Assembly (NCBI GenBank): GCA_025331565.1
Contig: JAFREQ010000026.1
Location: 1,488,001-1,552,000 of the forward strand
Length of the DNA stretch: 64,000 bases
Reading direction: 5' to 3'
DNA from: Holacanthus passer
Taxonomy: Eukaryota; Chordata; Actinopteri; Pomacanthidae
A program made the translations under genes and the position numbers. The notes below the pieces were generated by a model. It saw only the letters and a program-made list of their open reading frames with translations, was not told where the DNA came from and did not search any database. Of the stretch, positions 12,201-25,500 are shown piece after piece. The stretch's first letter is position 1. Each line of letters starts with the position of its first letter.

Positions 12201-15200
12201 TAAGGAAAAGAATGAGGAGGAGGATGTTGTCGTAATTTTTGCTTGGCAGACGTGGATGCCCTGCTGCTCAGACATTGAGGACAGAGAGGTGGAGACAGAA
12301 AAAAGCGCTGCTCCTCTTCATCCTCTTCATAACCCTAGTCCCCTCATAATGCTCAATAGCTAATGATTGTAAGAAATAAAAAGAGAATAAAGGAACAAAT
12401 AGACGGAGAAGGCAGAGGAAGAGAGGGAGAATGTTGATGTCCTGTATTCAGGGCCATCACTCATCAGGCATCCCCTCCATCACCCCCCTCCCCACCCTGA
12501 AAAAACAAAACAGTGTCCTGACATCGTGGTGGAGGGGAGCTGAGGGGAGGGCAGGGAGGGAGGGAGGAAAATTAGGAAACCAGATGTGAAGCATTAAAAC
12601 ATACTGACATACTGAGGGCCTTCCTCTGCCACACTCACACACTGAGAGCACTAACTCATACAGCAGGCCCAGATGCATGCACTTATGCATGCATATGTCA
12701 CACACTGGCTGTACGAACCACACACACACACACATTCATGCACGAGTTCACAGAGAAATACACAAAGACAAATACTGACTTGCCGGCAACCATGTGTGCA
12801 CAATCAATCGTGCAAAATCATGCACATTAGCAAAAATGATGCCTCAAAAACAAACGTCTAAAAGTCATGTGTTTGTACATACACAGCTGATTTTTAATAA
12901 AACACGTAGGTAATGGACCAATAACATGCTGCCACTGATGGCTATGTGCTAGGATTTGGATAAACTAGTGTTGACCTACGAATATTTCACAAATCTACAG
13001 ATGGGTCGTCATGCATCAGTGTATGGATATGCATCCAATTAGTACATGTACCCAGGCTGAGGAACGGCTGGGGGGGATGGATGGAGGTGTTTTGTTTTCC
13101 TCCATGGGGAGAGCTGTGTTTGGGGGATGGACGGGGAGGTGAGGGGGGTGGTTAGTAATAAATACCCCTGGACCGGGGTCCCCTGGCAGACTGGAAGCTA
13201 GACTGGTCACCAGGGTTAACACCCGGGGCACATGACCTTTGACACTGCTAATGGGGCACAGAAAACCCTCCACGAACTGATACCCCCTCTGTCGCATACC
13301 ACCACAGGACCTTTCACACCAACCTCCCAGTCCAGCCTCCCCTCCTCCTCCGAAAACATACAGGGATATCTGTGGCATCAGCTTCACTCGCCTTTCACCA
13401 ACAAATGTCACACAGCCAAACTGACTCCGTGCTCGTCTTTTCTCCCATTTATAATTCTCATCCAGTCTTCAATAAACACACTGTGGCTTTTTTGATTTTT
13501 CCAACATTGTTACAGTGGAAGCGTCTATCCCCTATCCAAGCAAATGACTGGGTAATGTCTGATACTGTACTTATCCTCTATGAGCAGGGAGAGTTTAAAC
13601 AAGATCTCCACCCACATGCTGACATGCTCCACAAACCATCCAAGTGAAATACAGACGTGAACTCAAGCAAAAGTATTAACACGGCAACGTAACTATACTC
13701 TATTACAAGAGATAGTGCTGCATTCAAACTCTTACTCAAGTAAAAGTATTCATCAAGTATGCAGCTGTTATATTATTACATATTATATTATTAAATTATT
13801 ATTATTAGCAATCCATAAATCTGGACAAACCATCTTTATGTTGCAGCTATAGTTGAGCTAATTTTAAGTACTTTATATACTGTTCAGTATTTTAGTCTAT
13901 AAAAATGTATATTAATTTTTAAGTTGGTGTGTTTTGGGAGTAAAAATGCTGTTCCTTAGCAAGTAGTAGTAATCAGTAACTTTAGCTGTAAAATAAATGC
14001 AGTGGAATGAAAATATGTCTCTCTGAAATGCGGTGGAGTAGAAGTACAAAGTATGTAGAAAGAATGTAGAAAAACATGTTTACATTCCTCAACGTAAGGG
14101 ATCAGGGAAAGTATTGGTTTGCTATCAGTAAACTCACCTAAAAAACTATACTCTAAATTCAAACGCCTCTTCTTATTGATCAGCACTTACAGAATCGGGG
14201 AGTAAATCGACTCCAGGTAGTCTCAGGCAGACAGCGAGCACATGGGGGAACTCAGCTCTTTATAAATTTGCCTGGTGGATTGGCTGTGCCCCTCTTGGCC
14301 TCTTCTCCGCTGCCTCCCAGGCTGGCTTCACCCCTGCAACCTCAGCCCCAGCCCACCCTGCCTCTAAACTTGAGAACTGTGACAAAGCCAAACATTTAAA
14401 CCACTAGCGCTGATTTATAGAGCTTGGTAGAGCTGTAAAACCTTCAAGCTCGCCACTGCAAAAGCGAGTGAGGCACGGTGGAGCTGAGAGGAAGAAAGTG
14501 GAATGATGGGAAGGGTACACAAGAGGCACTCGACTGTTTCAACGAGGTTTCTCCTCGGTGCTTAAGTGTTTTACTGCACAACCTCTCGCTGGCTGCTAAA
14601 TGTGCATTTCAACAATTTAAAATGAATTAATGTTTCAGTCTCCCAAGCTTAGCAAAAAGCATAGATTGCATACAAAGCTCGGCCACAGGGGACTGCGGTC
14701 AGCTTGCCAAATAGACGGATATGGATAGATATTCAGAGTCTAGAGAACATGAATTCACAACCAGGACGGGGAATAGAAGTCCCATCAGTGGCCTCACCTC
14801 TCCCAGCATGCTTGGTGTGTCCTGAGGGACGAGGATTCAAAATATACTCTCAACTGTCAAATGGAGACACGGAGCAGCGTCTACAGCTGAATAGATTTCA
14901 AACATACCAGAAGGTCATCTACAACACACCAGCACTAATCTCGCTTTGTCAATACCCTTTCAATCAATCAGCCACTAATCAGATTCACCAATAACGCGTG
15001 TGTATCAAAGCTCGGCCCGAACCTTTCTCAGAGAAGAACAATGAATCTGGGATGGATGCCATCGAGAGGGAGAGGAGAGGAAAGAGAAGCAACAACAGAA
15101 GGAGAAGAGATGTCTTCTTAATTAGCCAGTAATGATAAGATCTGACAAACAACATCTGTTTCCAGAAAGAGAGAGAAGGGTGGGTGGGGGGGAGGTTGGC

Positions 15201-16543
15201 AAAGAGGGGGAGGGAAGGAGAGAGGGAAAGGAAGGAGGATGAGAGAGAGAAGCAGCTGAGAAACCTGTGAAGCCTAGACAACAGGGACCTGCTTGTAAGA
15301 AAGTAAAGGGGGAGCTGAGGGGATGTGTAAGGGAGGGAGCGCTGTGTAGCGTGACACAATAGAGGAACGGAGGATGAGAAGTATAACAGAAGTGAGAGAA
15401 AGACAGAAAGGGGAGAGAAATCTGACAGGGTTGAGGGAGTCGAAGAGCCAGGACGAATATGACAGACAGAGGGAGGAAAACAGATCAAAATGAGAGAAAA
15501 GGAGAGAGATAGACAGACGCAGAGAAGGTGAGCTGGATAATGGTGTGCAGGGAGAGAACAGGAACGTGTGAAGAGATGGGAATGGAATCACTCAGAGGTC
15601 CAGGGTGCTGTAATTTACTGTCCGTGGCTAATACACAGCAAATGTGTGGAGCCGAGGACTGGGAGAGGAGAGCCGGGTGATGGGGGGGCTGAAGTGAGGG
15701 CACGCAGACTGTTGGGGCTCTCAGCATGCCTGCTGGGAGCCTGTCAGCAGTCACATCACCCCCTGCCCTCGGCCCTGACAGATTCATCAGGACCATTACG
15801 CACACACACCGACACACACACACAGATGTATGCATCCAAAAGATTATAGTAACATTGTTAAATTGTTCCTGTTTTCCTTCAACTTTTATCTTTCGTCCGT
15901 GATGAGGAAAGCACAACATCTGTTGCATTAATGATTCAGCCAGCAAAACACAAAAGAGCCAGCAATGATTTCTGCTAACGTTATATACTGAAGTGCACAA
16001 GTCTATCCTGCACTCTGTGTCATATTCTTCTATTTGCACGGTGTAATTAAAGTGCCAGTATTGTTATCATTTTTATTGTACGAAAGCTGTATCTCTGCAA
16101 TATCCTTGCCTGGTTGCTTTTCCCGTGTCCCACAGGAGGAATAACTATTGCCTCAAGCACAAGCCAATAGAGATACTTAATCAAATTCTATTTAAGAAAT
16201 ACTGCAGATGTGTAAATATTAGTGTTAGGAAATGTTTTCAAAAAGTGAAAGGGTGGAGATTTTTTCGAGAATTCTAACTCCTGGGAGAAATAAAGTCCGT
16301 CCAGATTCCAGATAAAGAGACAAACAAACAAACAAGGTGGCTAGTGGGGCCGGCCCAGCACCAGGGGGCATTGTTAAGTCATTAGTGAAATTTAAGACTT
16401 TAACAGAGGAGGATGACCGATCCCCATCACACACACACACGCACGCACACACACACACACCCTTGCAGCTCCACCCACAGCAGCAACATCCAGCCAAAGA
16501 AAACAGCCCTTGTTCCTAAATACCACTGCTAACTGGCCTCTGA

Positions 16544-16590
<47 letters not shown>

Positions 16591-19500
16591 GCTCCCAATT
16601 ACACTGATACAAGATCCCCTTACAAAATAAATGGCAAATGCAGGAATTTCGCATGAAAAATAAACCCACAGACAACCAAAACCAAAGTCACACACACACA
16701 TAACCACATACCGCTCACTCTCGATGTGAAGTACCTCTAAATCACACTAATCTGCCCCCTTCTGATCCTCTGAGTGCCCCTACTTAATCTCTACTCTGCT
16801 CAACCAAAGGTGAACCCTATTAGCGGCCAGACAAATGGTAGGGTTTGCCCCAGCTACTCTGAGAGAGCGGGGCCTTTCAGGGTGCCATTGAGCTGCAACT
16901 CAAAACTTCTAATCCCCCTCCGCCGTCCTCTCTGCATCCCACCCACTCAAAAAGTCCCCCTGCTGTTCCTCCACATTAGCCCATTGGTAGTCCATTCCCA
17001 TTTCCTGTCAAAACATTTCTCCGCTGCTCTCTGTTTCCGACTGCCCCCTCTGTAGGCTCTCTCAAAGAAAACAAGCCAGGCCTACTCCTTGTGTCAGGGG
17101 TCAAGCCACAACAGCCAACACTGGCCAAAGCAGAGCAAAGGTGACCAAACATAAACTCGGCTCATAACCCACTACTCATTATACACTTCCTGTGCGTGCT
17201 GGAGTCAAGGATCTTCCCAGTTCACATGAGACCATATCGCAGAGAGCCTGAGCCTCTCTAAAGGTCCCTGAACTCATTTTCACCAGTCTAACTCTGAGTG
17301 AGGCTCTCACTGTTTGAAGCACTACCTGTCAGTGAATTTGATATTCTAGACGTTGCATCGTCTCTCGCTGTCTGTCTTTGTGTCATTCTCCCCCTTGCAT
17401 TGCCCCAAGGGAGGAGCCATCCCCACCACGGTTCTGTGCCAGCTGCTCAGTGGTCCAGCCTGTGTGCCGCTCCACTGTGTGAGGCGGTGTGCACTGGAGC
17501 CTCAGGGCCCTGTCGCCACGCTGCCTGGGCCCCAGCCTGAGGGGCTCGCTGACAGGGGGTCTGGAGGGACTGGACAGTACTAGCCCACCAGGGACAGACC
17601 TGTGACAGCGGACCGAAGGGACCAGCGTGTCTGACTTTGTCTCCGTACATGTATATATGTGACAGACAGGTAATTTATGCATATTTATGACTGTATCAGT
17701 GTCATGTGTTGATTGTGAGCAACAGTACAACCAGATCAGTCTGTGGAGTGAATTCCTGCAACTGTGAAGCCGAGTTTACTGCTGCTGATCCTGGTTTCAT
17801 TACATTCATTAAAATTATTGGGATACATCAAACATAGTGTGCAAGGTATAATAAACTTTAGGATAGCACAGCAATATACTTTATGCTCCAGCAACAGTAC
17901 AACTTTAGTACAACTGATGAAACTTACACTCCATGAAGTAAAGTGACTGCACACAAATGTCAAACAGAAGAACATAAAGACACTACATGTAGCATCCTTT
18001 AATATAGATGAGGACATGTCATAATGCATTTTTATAAACTCATAAACCACATGCCAGATTCTTTGAGATTGTGTTCAATGAGAATACAATGGTTTCTTCA
18101 TAACCTTTTCCATGCACCCACAGTCAGTTATTTGTTCATTTTTAACAGGACATTGTTGCAGGATGCCTCACACCAAACATCCATATTAAAAACTATATCT
18201 GTTGTCATGTCACCCTCAAAGCATTTTGTGACAACTGAATGATCGTGGGAATATTATAGGAATATTCTACAGGCAGCAGTATGTTTCTATGATCCTCTCG
18301 CTCTTCTGCGACTATGTGTTGCTCACTTTGATCATGGAGGTGACACGACTCTGTAGAGGATATAGGCTACAATATAGTATAGAAAATGACTTTTTATATA
18401 GTATATAGAACATTATTGATCCAAGATGAAACTGTACGCAATTACAAATCCGTCTACTACCTCAGCACCACGGACAGAGCCATGGTTTTATCAATACACA
18501 GCACAGTTTGGCTACTGATATTTCAGAGCTGTGGTCGGGGCCATAGATTCTAACTTGTGCAAAACTCAGATAAAGGATCAATGAGTCAGGGAGACTAGAC
18601 CAACGCATTCAATTAAACAACCCCTCTGCCCCTGCACTCTCTCTGCTACTCGGGGATGGAGAGGGGGGATGGCAGGTTAACAAGGGGGGGATGCATTTTG
18701 GTCATTTTGCTAACAAGAGGGATGCAACTGACCATTGTATCAGTTGTTCAGCTATTAACTGCTATTCTGCCAAACAGATAAAGCATATATAGATTGTCTA
18801 CTTGATTCCCTTTCTAAAATGTCACAATTTTCTCTTCTGGTCAAGTTTATTGAAAATGCAATATTTCAGCATAGAACAACAGCTTCATACTAGAGTCAAA
18901 GGCGTCAGCAGCACAGAAAAAATCACAACCAACTGAGATTTTTAAAAAAACCCTCTCTTTTCTGGTCGTGTCAAAACAGTTTGAAATGTGAAATTCTAAA
19001 TAAATGTGAGCATAGATCTGGAGTTATCCCTCCAACTAGCCAACTCTTAGTATCGTAGAGATTTAACAAGTTAACCATCACTAGCAGCAATAACCATAGT
19101 TGAAGGTCAGTAAGTGTCAGTTTGCAACAACTTTGCATCATCTGCAGCTCTTTCTGCAGCCAGGCACTCAAGTGGAGCGTAACACTGCGCCTCCTCCACA
19201 TCCTCTGTAAGCTGGATGATGGAGGAAAAGAGTGATCCTCAACGATTATCCTCAAAAAACCAGTCTTTTTCTCAGCTACGTCTCATAAAGTCCTCCTTAC
19301 TGATGATTTGTCCCGCCCCAACATCCTGTTTCAGAGCAAAATATATCACACCTCAAATCCATTTCCCAGGATTTTCATTACTTTTTGGCTACAAGATGGG
19401 ATCGTTTACGCCAATCACAGCACTGCCCCTCAGGATTTTCAGCTCCTGAAAAACTTTTGGACAAGTCATCTTTAAAGAAAATGAGACAGAAAAGGTAACG

Positions 19501-22500
19501 GCAGTAAAGTAACGGCATGCCAGTATCAACAGAAAATGCTGCAGTATGAGTTCCACTTTACAGCTAAAGGAAAATTTTATGCTGGGAGTATGAGAAACAA
19601 TCTCCTAAAATGACATTGTTGTCTCACACATAAAACTCTCAAGTGCATATATGATGACCTAACAGGGCGACTTGGCGGCAATGCATGAGTATGCATCTGG
19701 GAAACGGGAGGAATTTGACCCCTGACACAGTCCAACAAATGTTGCTGCATTTATTCTTCGGCTGATAGTTTAATGTTCCTTTCCCAAAGACTTGCAGCTT
19801 CTTTTTTCTTTCTGGTTGAAGCTTAAGAATGAGGAGGTCGGTGTTCCACACCATTAGCAGTACAAAGAGAAACTATCGGACCTGCTGTAAGAACAGGTAG
19901 ACGTGAGTGAAAAACGCCTCTCAGAAGCACAGATGGAAGAGGCCCGCGTCATCATATTCTGTTATTTTTTAAAATTAGTTTGAGACGAGCAGGCACAAGC
20001 AGGTGGATAAACTAACAGATGGTCAGACTGTTTCTCTGAGACACCACACTGGTTGAGACCAGACATTTACATACAGCAACAAATGATAACTGAATAGTTT
20101 ATTGTCAAACTGTCCAGACAGTGTTAATCCGTAAAGAACCATAAAAACACATCTACAGTTTTACTGCAGAATTGAGACTTGTGTGCACGTGTGTCTGAAC
20201 GTCACCATACTGGAAAATGTATTTTTGCAGGAAAAATAGGCTTGAGAATTAATATCAGCATAAGGAATTAACAAATATAACGACTGCAATAATAAACACT
20301 CGACCAAAGAGTTTTGTAATTGAGCTGAAACTAAAGCTATCTACTACACATCGATTAGGACTGAAAAAAAAAAAAAAAAAACCTGCACTGACTAGTTGAA
20401 AACAAAGCTGTGGTACATGCACATAACTAGAACCAAGAATACAAACAGATCAATACAACCCACAACCTAAGATTAAGAGTAATGGATTCCTCTTGGAGCC
20501 GAGCATCTGAAGTCAAGCCAACGCCCAGGACAACTAATCATTGTTCAAATAGTAAAATCATAAACTTTAACTGTTTAAAGAAAACAATTTTAAAAAACTA
20601 AACACTAGTTCATTCCAGGTAGAGGTTTTGTTTTTAAGTCATCATTCAAAAATCAAAGCCTGATATGCACGAGTATGTGTGAGCCTCATTTTGAATCCAG
20701 GGGAGGGAAGAGCCTTATTGACAACATTGGAAAATTCCTATTGATTATTCTTCTTTTCTCTGAGCACAGGCTTGTTAAAAAAGACCCCTCTTGGAAACAC
20801 GATCAATTAGTGAGATAGTGCTTGCCATTGATCACCCCCTTCCCCCCCACCTCACGAGGCTCTTGCCTTACGATGGATCCCTCCACACACTCCTTATGAC
20901 CAAATATTGATCTTAGCTTCTTAGCCAAATATAAAAGCACGCACTCATACCGAGCACCGGCCCCTCCTATCCAAACCACACCGTCTCATACTAATACTGA
21001 CATCTGCTTGTCTCCATTGTAAACCCATGGTTCACTCATAAATACAGAGGCCAGCTTTGGCCCAGAACCAATATAGTTTCTCAGAGGTCAGAGGTCAGCA
21101 TGGCAATAATCCCACCATTAACAGATCTGCCTGGGTTAATACTGAGAACTTCTCAGAATAGATGACCTTTAAGGAGTGAAAGCAACAAAAACCACCAGTT
21201 ACTGCTAATCATATTTTTCATTTGATTGATATGTTGATTTTTGATAGTGTTAACTGATTAAAGCTCAAAGGTATAAAACAGAGAAAAGTATCAAATTCTC
21301 ATTTTTGAGGAGCTGGAAACAGCAAATGTTTCGTTTGTTTTGCTTTGTTTTTTTGCTTAATAAATGACCTACAAATTCAATCGATTATCAAGAGTGTTGT
21401 GAATTAATTTTCTGTGTTTCAGCACTAATTGTAAAAAAACAGACACACAAAAAATATTATTGCCAAAAATGTTACTGCAAAATAGAAAAGAAGCAGAAAC
21501 ATTGACTGCATGAGTTTGAAGAGTTAGTGAAGATTTATGAGGATGATGCCCAGAGGAATCAATCTATCTATCTGTCTATTGATCAATCATCTAACCCATC
21601 AGTGAACAAGACAGTCAATCAATCAGTCAAAGATAAGACACTGTCCAAACAGAGAAGTCACATCGGGCCTGTGAGTATAGCAGTTCACCAAATGTTAAGA
21701 TTAGACAATTGTAAAACTATTAGACACAGCAAGCAGTGGGGCATTAGATAATTCTCTCCCATAGGCAACTTAAGAGTCATCTCTTTGTCAACGACTGCCC
21801 TTGCCCCCTTCATCCCTCGCCCCCCACACACACCCTCCATCCTTTCACCCCTCCCTATGGATCAGCTGTGATCTCTCTCTCCTTTCACTCAAATCAGGAT
21901 TAGGGAGAAGAGGAGGCGGAGGGGGGTGCAGCAGCAGCAGGAGAAGGGGGAGAGAAAACTGAAACAATATGGAAAGGAGATTAGAAAAGAGGGGGTTTGG
22001 GCTGTTTGGGGAATTGCAAACTCCCTTGTGCTTGGGTAGGTGTCCTAATGACACCGCCTAATTATGGCAAAATTAGACAGGCTAAAGGGAAGGAGGGTGG
22101 TGGTGGTGGTGGAGGAGATGGTAACGTGAGGGGGAAAGAAGAGGAGCGGGGGAATTAAGCAATAAGGAGTGAAGAAGTAAGTGCACAGTAGGAGCGAGCG
22201 GAAAAGAGAGAGAGGGGTGTGCAGAAGTACAGAAGTACAGATACGAGGCGAGGCGGGGAGGAAGGGAGCGTGAGGCTGAGAGTGAGAGAAAAAGGAGGAG
22301 AGGAGGAGGAAAAAGGGTAGAAAGCAGTGGCTGGGCGATAGGAGCGAGTGGGCCCCAGCACGCTGCATGTTAATTGGAGAACAGGTGTTGGGGCTGGGAG
22401 CAGGAGGCTGATTACTGGAGCCACAGAAACAGACCGTCTCCTCCACACACACACACATACAACTGCAGGCCCACACATGCACAAATGCACATAGGCTGCA

Positions 22501-25500
22501 CACACAAATACACATGAATAATTTAAGACCCAAGCAGTGACTAGGAAAAAAGGTCAAAGCAGGGGTCACAAAGACACATACACAATGCACATACATCCAT
22601 ATACATACATAAATAAACCTGCAAGAATCCTCACACACACATGAAAATATACATCCATTTCTGTGCACACAATGTATACATGCGCTGAACATGCACACAC
22701 ACAACTTGCCCTGTCAATCTTTTTACTTTTTCAGTCGAATGAGGAAGCACACATAAGGTGGGATAAAAGGGCACAGGGCCACGCAAAATTCCATTGGCTT
22801 ATCAGAAATTAACTGGCTGCTAATAGGCTGCTCCCTGAGGAGAGGATTTCGCAGGCCAGTCAAGAGGGAGAAGCCCCCATCAGGACGGGATATGCCCAGT
22901 GTGATTAGAGAGTACAGTAGGTCAATGATTCCATTTAAATCAATCCTCACAGCCGCACACCAGCCTGCACACACACACACGCACAAGGAGTCACAAAGAG
23001 ATATAGATCGCTCCCTCCTCACCGGCCCGCCGCCGAGCTACTCACAAACAAATTTGGAAGAGCTTTAGCCATGTTAGGAGGAAGTATAAAAGGGGTGCAG
23101 AGGGGGCTATTGGGAGAGTAATGTGCTACAGTAAATGAGAAAAGCAGCTGCTCCAAGGTATTCTGGGAAAATTCAAAAGACAACAGCCCGATTTTTCCGT
23201 TATATGAAAACTATCTTCAGCGGAGATCCTTTGAGACACACTGTCAACAGCCAGCCAGCTTGAACTGAGGAGGGGAAAGAAAAGGGTCCTTGACGTATAT
23301 GAAGTAAATGTTTTCTAGACAGACTATTTGAGGGAAGGAGAGAAGGAAGGAGCGAGAAGAGGAGGGATCGAGGGAGGGAGAGGAGATGAAGGTTGCGTCT
23401 ATGACATCACACTGAAAGTATTTCACATGCGGTCTGCTTATGAGCATACATCACACTGGTTAATGCCGGGCAGACAGCGCGAGACCTCCGAAATCCCTCG
23501 GACGTGAAGGCCCTCACACACGCTGATTACGGCAGTGGTCATCCGCCTTTATGCCTGATAACTGGCTGTCAGGGTGAACATTTACTACATATGTGAGTCT
23601 GTCTGCTGGTATGAAAGACCCACATGCTTCTGATAAAGGGAAGTCTACGCTTCTGGCAGGTTTCAGGTGCAGCGTCTGCCGTTAAACGTAGTGAGTGACC
23701 AAATTGAAACAGATCCCAGCAGGCTGAACATAGATCAACAGATAAACAGAAAGCTGAAGAAACACATGGGAAACAGACACGGACACAGACAGTCTGTACT
23801 GTATTACAGCCTCCTGCACTGATATAGTCTAAGCCACTACTACTATGAACCTTTGTGCTTATACTAATATTTAAATGTGATGTGTGCATGAAAGTATTAA
23901 TATTTATATGTGAAATACACACAAAAACACTACTGTAGAAATACATACAGCCCACACTGTACATGCATATGTTGTAACTTGGCTGCAAATGCAACAGCTG
24001 ATTGGTGAAATCTCAGCACAGGAACCTTCACCTCTCTCTTTCTTTTGAAGTGTGTGTGTCCATACAGACAAGGAAAGGGCAACCTGAACATTTAGTATGA
24101 AGTGGTGCTTGTTTGAGGTGGTGGACCCTTTGTGGGACGTGGTTTGATCTCATTACCTGTCAATGATGACTGGGTCAGAGGGCGTCTCATTTCGGTTGCC
24201 ACAACTTTTCTTCTCACAACAGCGGCTGAGTGGGCAGATAAAGAGACAGAAAAGAGGAAAAAAGTTAGTGGAAGTAAAAAAAAAGAACAAAAACAAATTA
24301 AACAGGAGGAGCCATCATTTGTCTGGCCCATCCACATCCACAGGCCCAGACTACTCTGCCCTGCAGTCGGCCAAGATCCTGGAGCACACAAAGGAGGCAT
24401 GAGAGGGGAGGGGAAGAATAGACAAAAGAATAAAAGAGGAAGAAAAGGTACAACAACACACCCTACAAACAGTGAGAGACCATTCAAAAGTGAAAAGCCA
24501 GCCAGGCAATCTGTCACATTGATTTCGAAATTAAACTCAACCCCCACGCAGCCTCATTGCGCACACACACACACACACACACACACCGTCCCACAACATC
24601 CTACCATTCGTCAGCAGTCCTGTCCGAGGAGCCTGCTGGCCACCCAGCACCCCCCTCCCCAAAGTCCCCTTCACTGCATAACAAAAGTGCCCCCACCCCT
24701 AACCATCTGCCACCCCTACACCTCGCCTCACCCCTCTCGTGTCCCAGCTTGGCCCTGCCCTGCCCCCCTCCGCCCCCCTGTCAGACGGCCTCACTCCCCA
24801 GCTGTGACGCTTGCCCTCTGCCTCTTCAGCTCTGTTATTAGCCAGCTGTGAGTCACATTCGGGCATCTGCTGGCTACACAATGGCAAACCCCACTCCGTC
24901 TTAGCCCCTCTCCCCGTGTCCCAGCCCCCTATCCTTCCCCCTGCTGCCCCTCGAATCCTGGGTCACTGCCCCACTTCCAGACCACTCTCTTCGGCTTCTT
25001 CTCCGTCCATAACCCCGCGTTCACCTACTTTCTTTATTCACCAAATAATACCCAGAACCCCGCGGTCCCTAAGCCCCGACTGGACTCTTTGAACTCACTC
25101 TGCTTTTATAACAATTCTCTGACATTGAAAATATATCACTACACTTGTCATCACATGTTGACAGAGTTCAAACATGATGTCTTGGCTAAACAGAAGAGCT
25201 GGAGTTATATTTCCACGAGGGGAAGGTGAATCGTTCCCCTAAAGTGTGTCTGCTGCTGTCAGCTGTGGTCTGGCTGCAGAACTCCAGACCAGAGAGAGAA
25301 GAGCTCCAGGAAGAAACAGGAGCTGGCCGGTGACATGCTGCGTTACAGCAGAAAGCAGCGGGGGGTTACCACCGTAACAAGGATGATGACAGACAGGCTA
25401 GACTTACAGTTCAACCACAGTCTAGTTTCCAAAAAAGTTTAGCCCCAAGCGTTGTCCCAAAACCACATTTCAAGCTGCCTGAGACAAAGCAGAGTGAGGG

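Larger units (their letters stand above)
8466..24156 (-). other. Large ebf2 intron (exons 6-7), 15.7 kb, no gene seen
   Basis: The longest intron of the gene lies inside the DNA-binding domain coding region. I found no coding exon of another gene on either strand; the longer open frames are low-complexity by-products of purine- or CA-rich sequence. It holds microsatellites, degenerate fish MITEs (13650-14080, 21197-21428), several strongly purine-biased tracts (8850-9080, 15050-15590, 22090-22340) and candidate regulatory blocks such as 10725-10860. Long introns are common in COE genes and often host conserved enhancers. Confidence 0.75.

Noticed and set aside
17403..17412. CCCCAAGGGA (and ACCCAAGGGA at 46-55) as EBF autoregulatory sites
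   Set aside because: A 10 bp match is expected by chance in 64 kb; no clustering or conservation data.
22045..22704. 219-codon open frame on the minus strand
   Set aside because: Cys/Val- and Ser/Pro/Leu-rich translation of CA repeats and a purine tract; no family, no splice context, inside an ebf2 intron.
24132..24851. 239-codon open frame on the plus strand
   Set aside because: Antisense to ebf2 exon 6 and then Pro/His/Thr low complexity from CA- and C-rich DNA.
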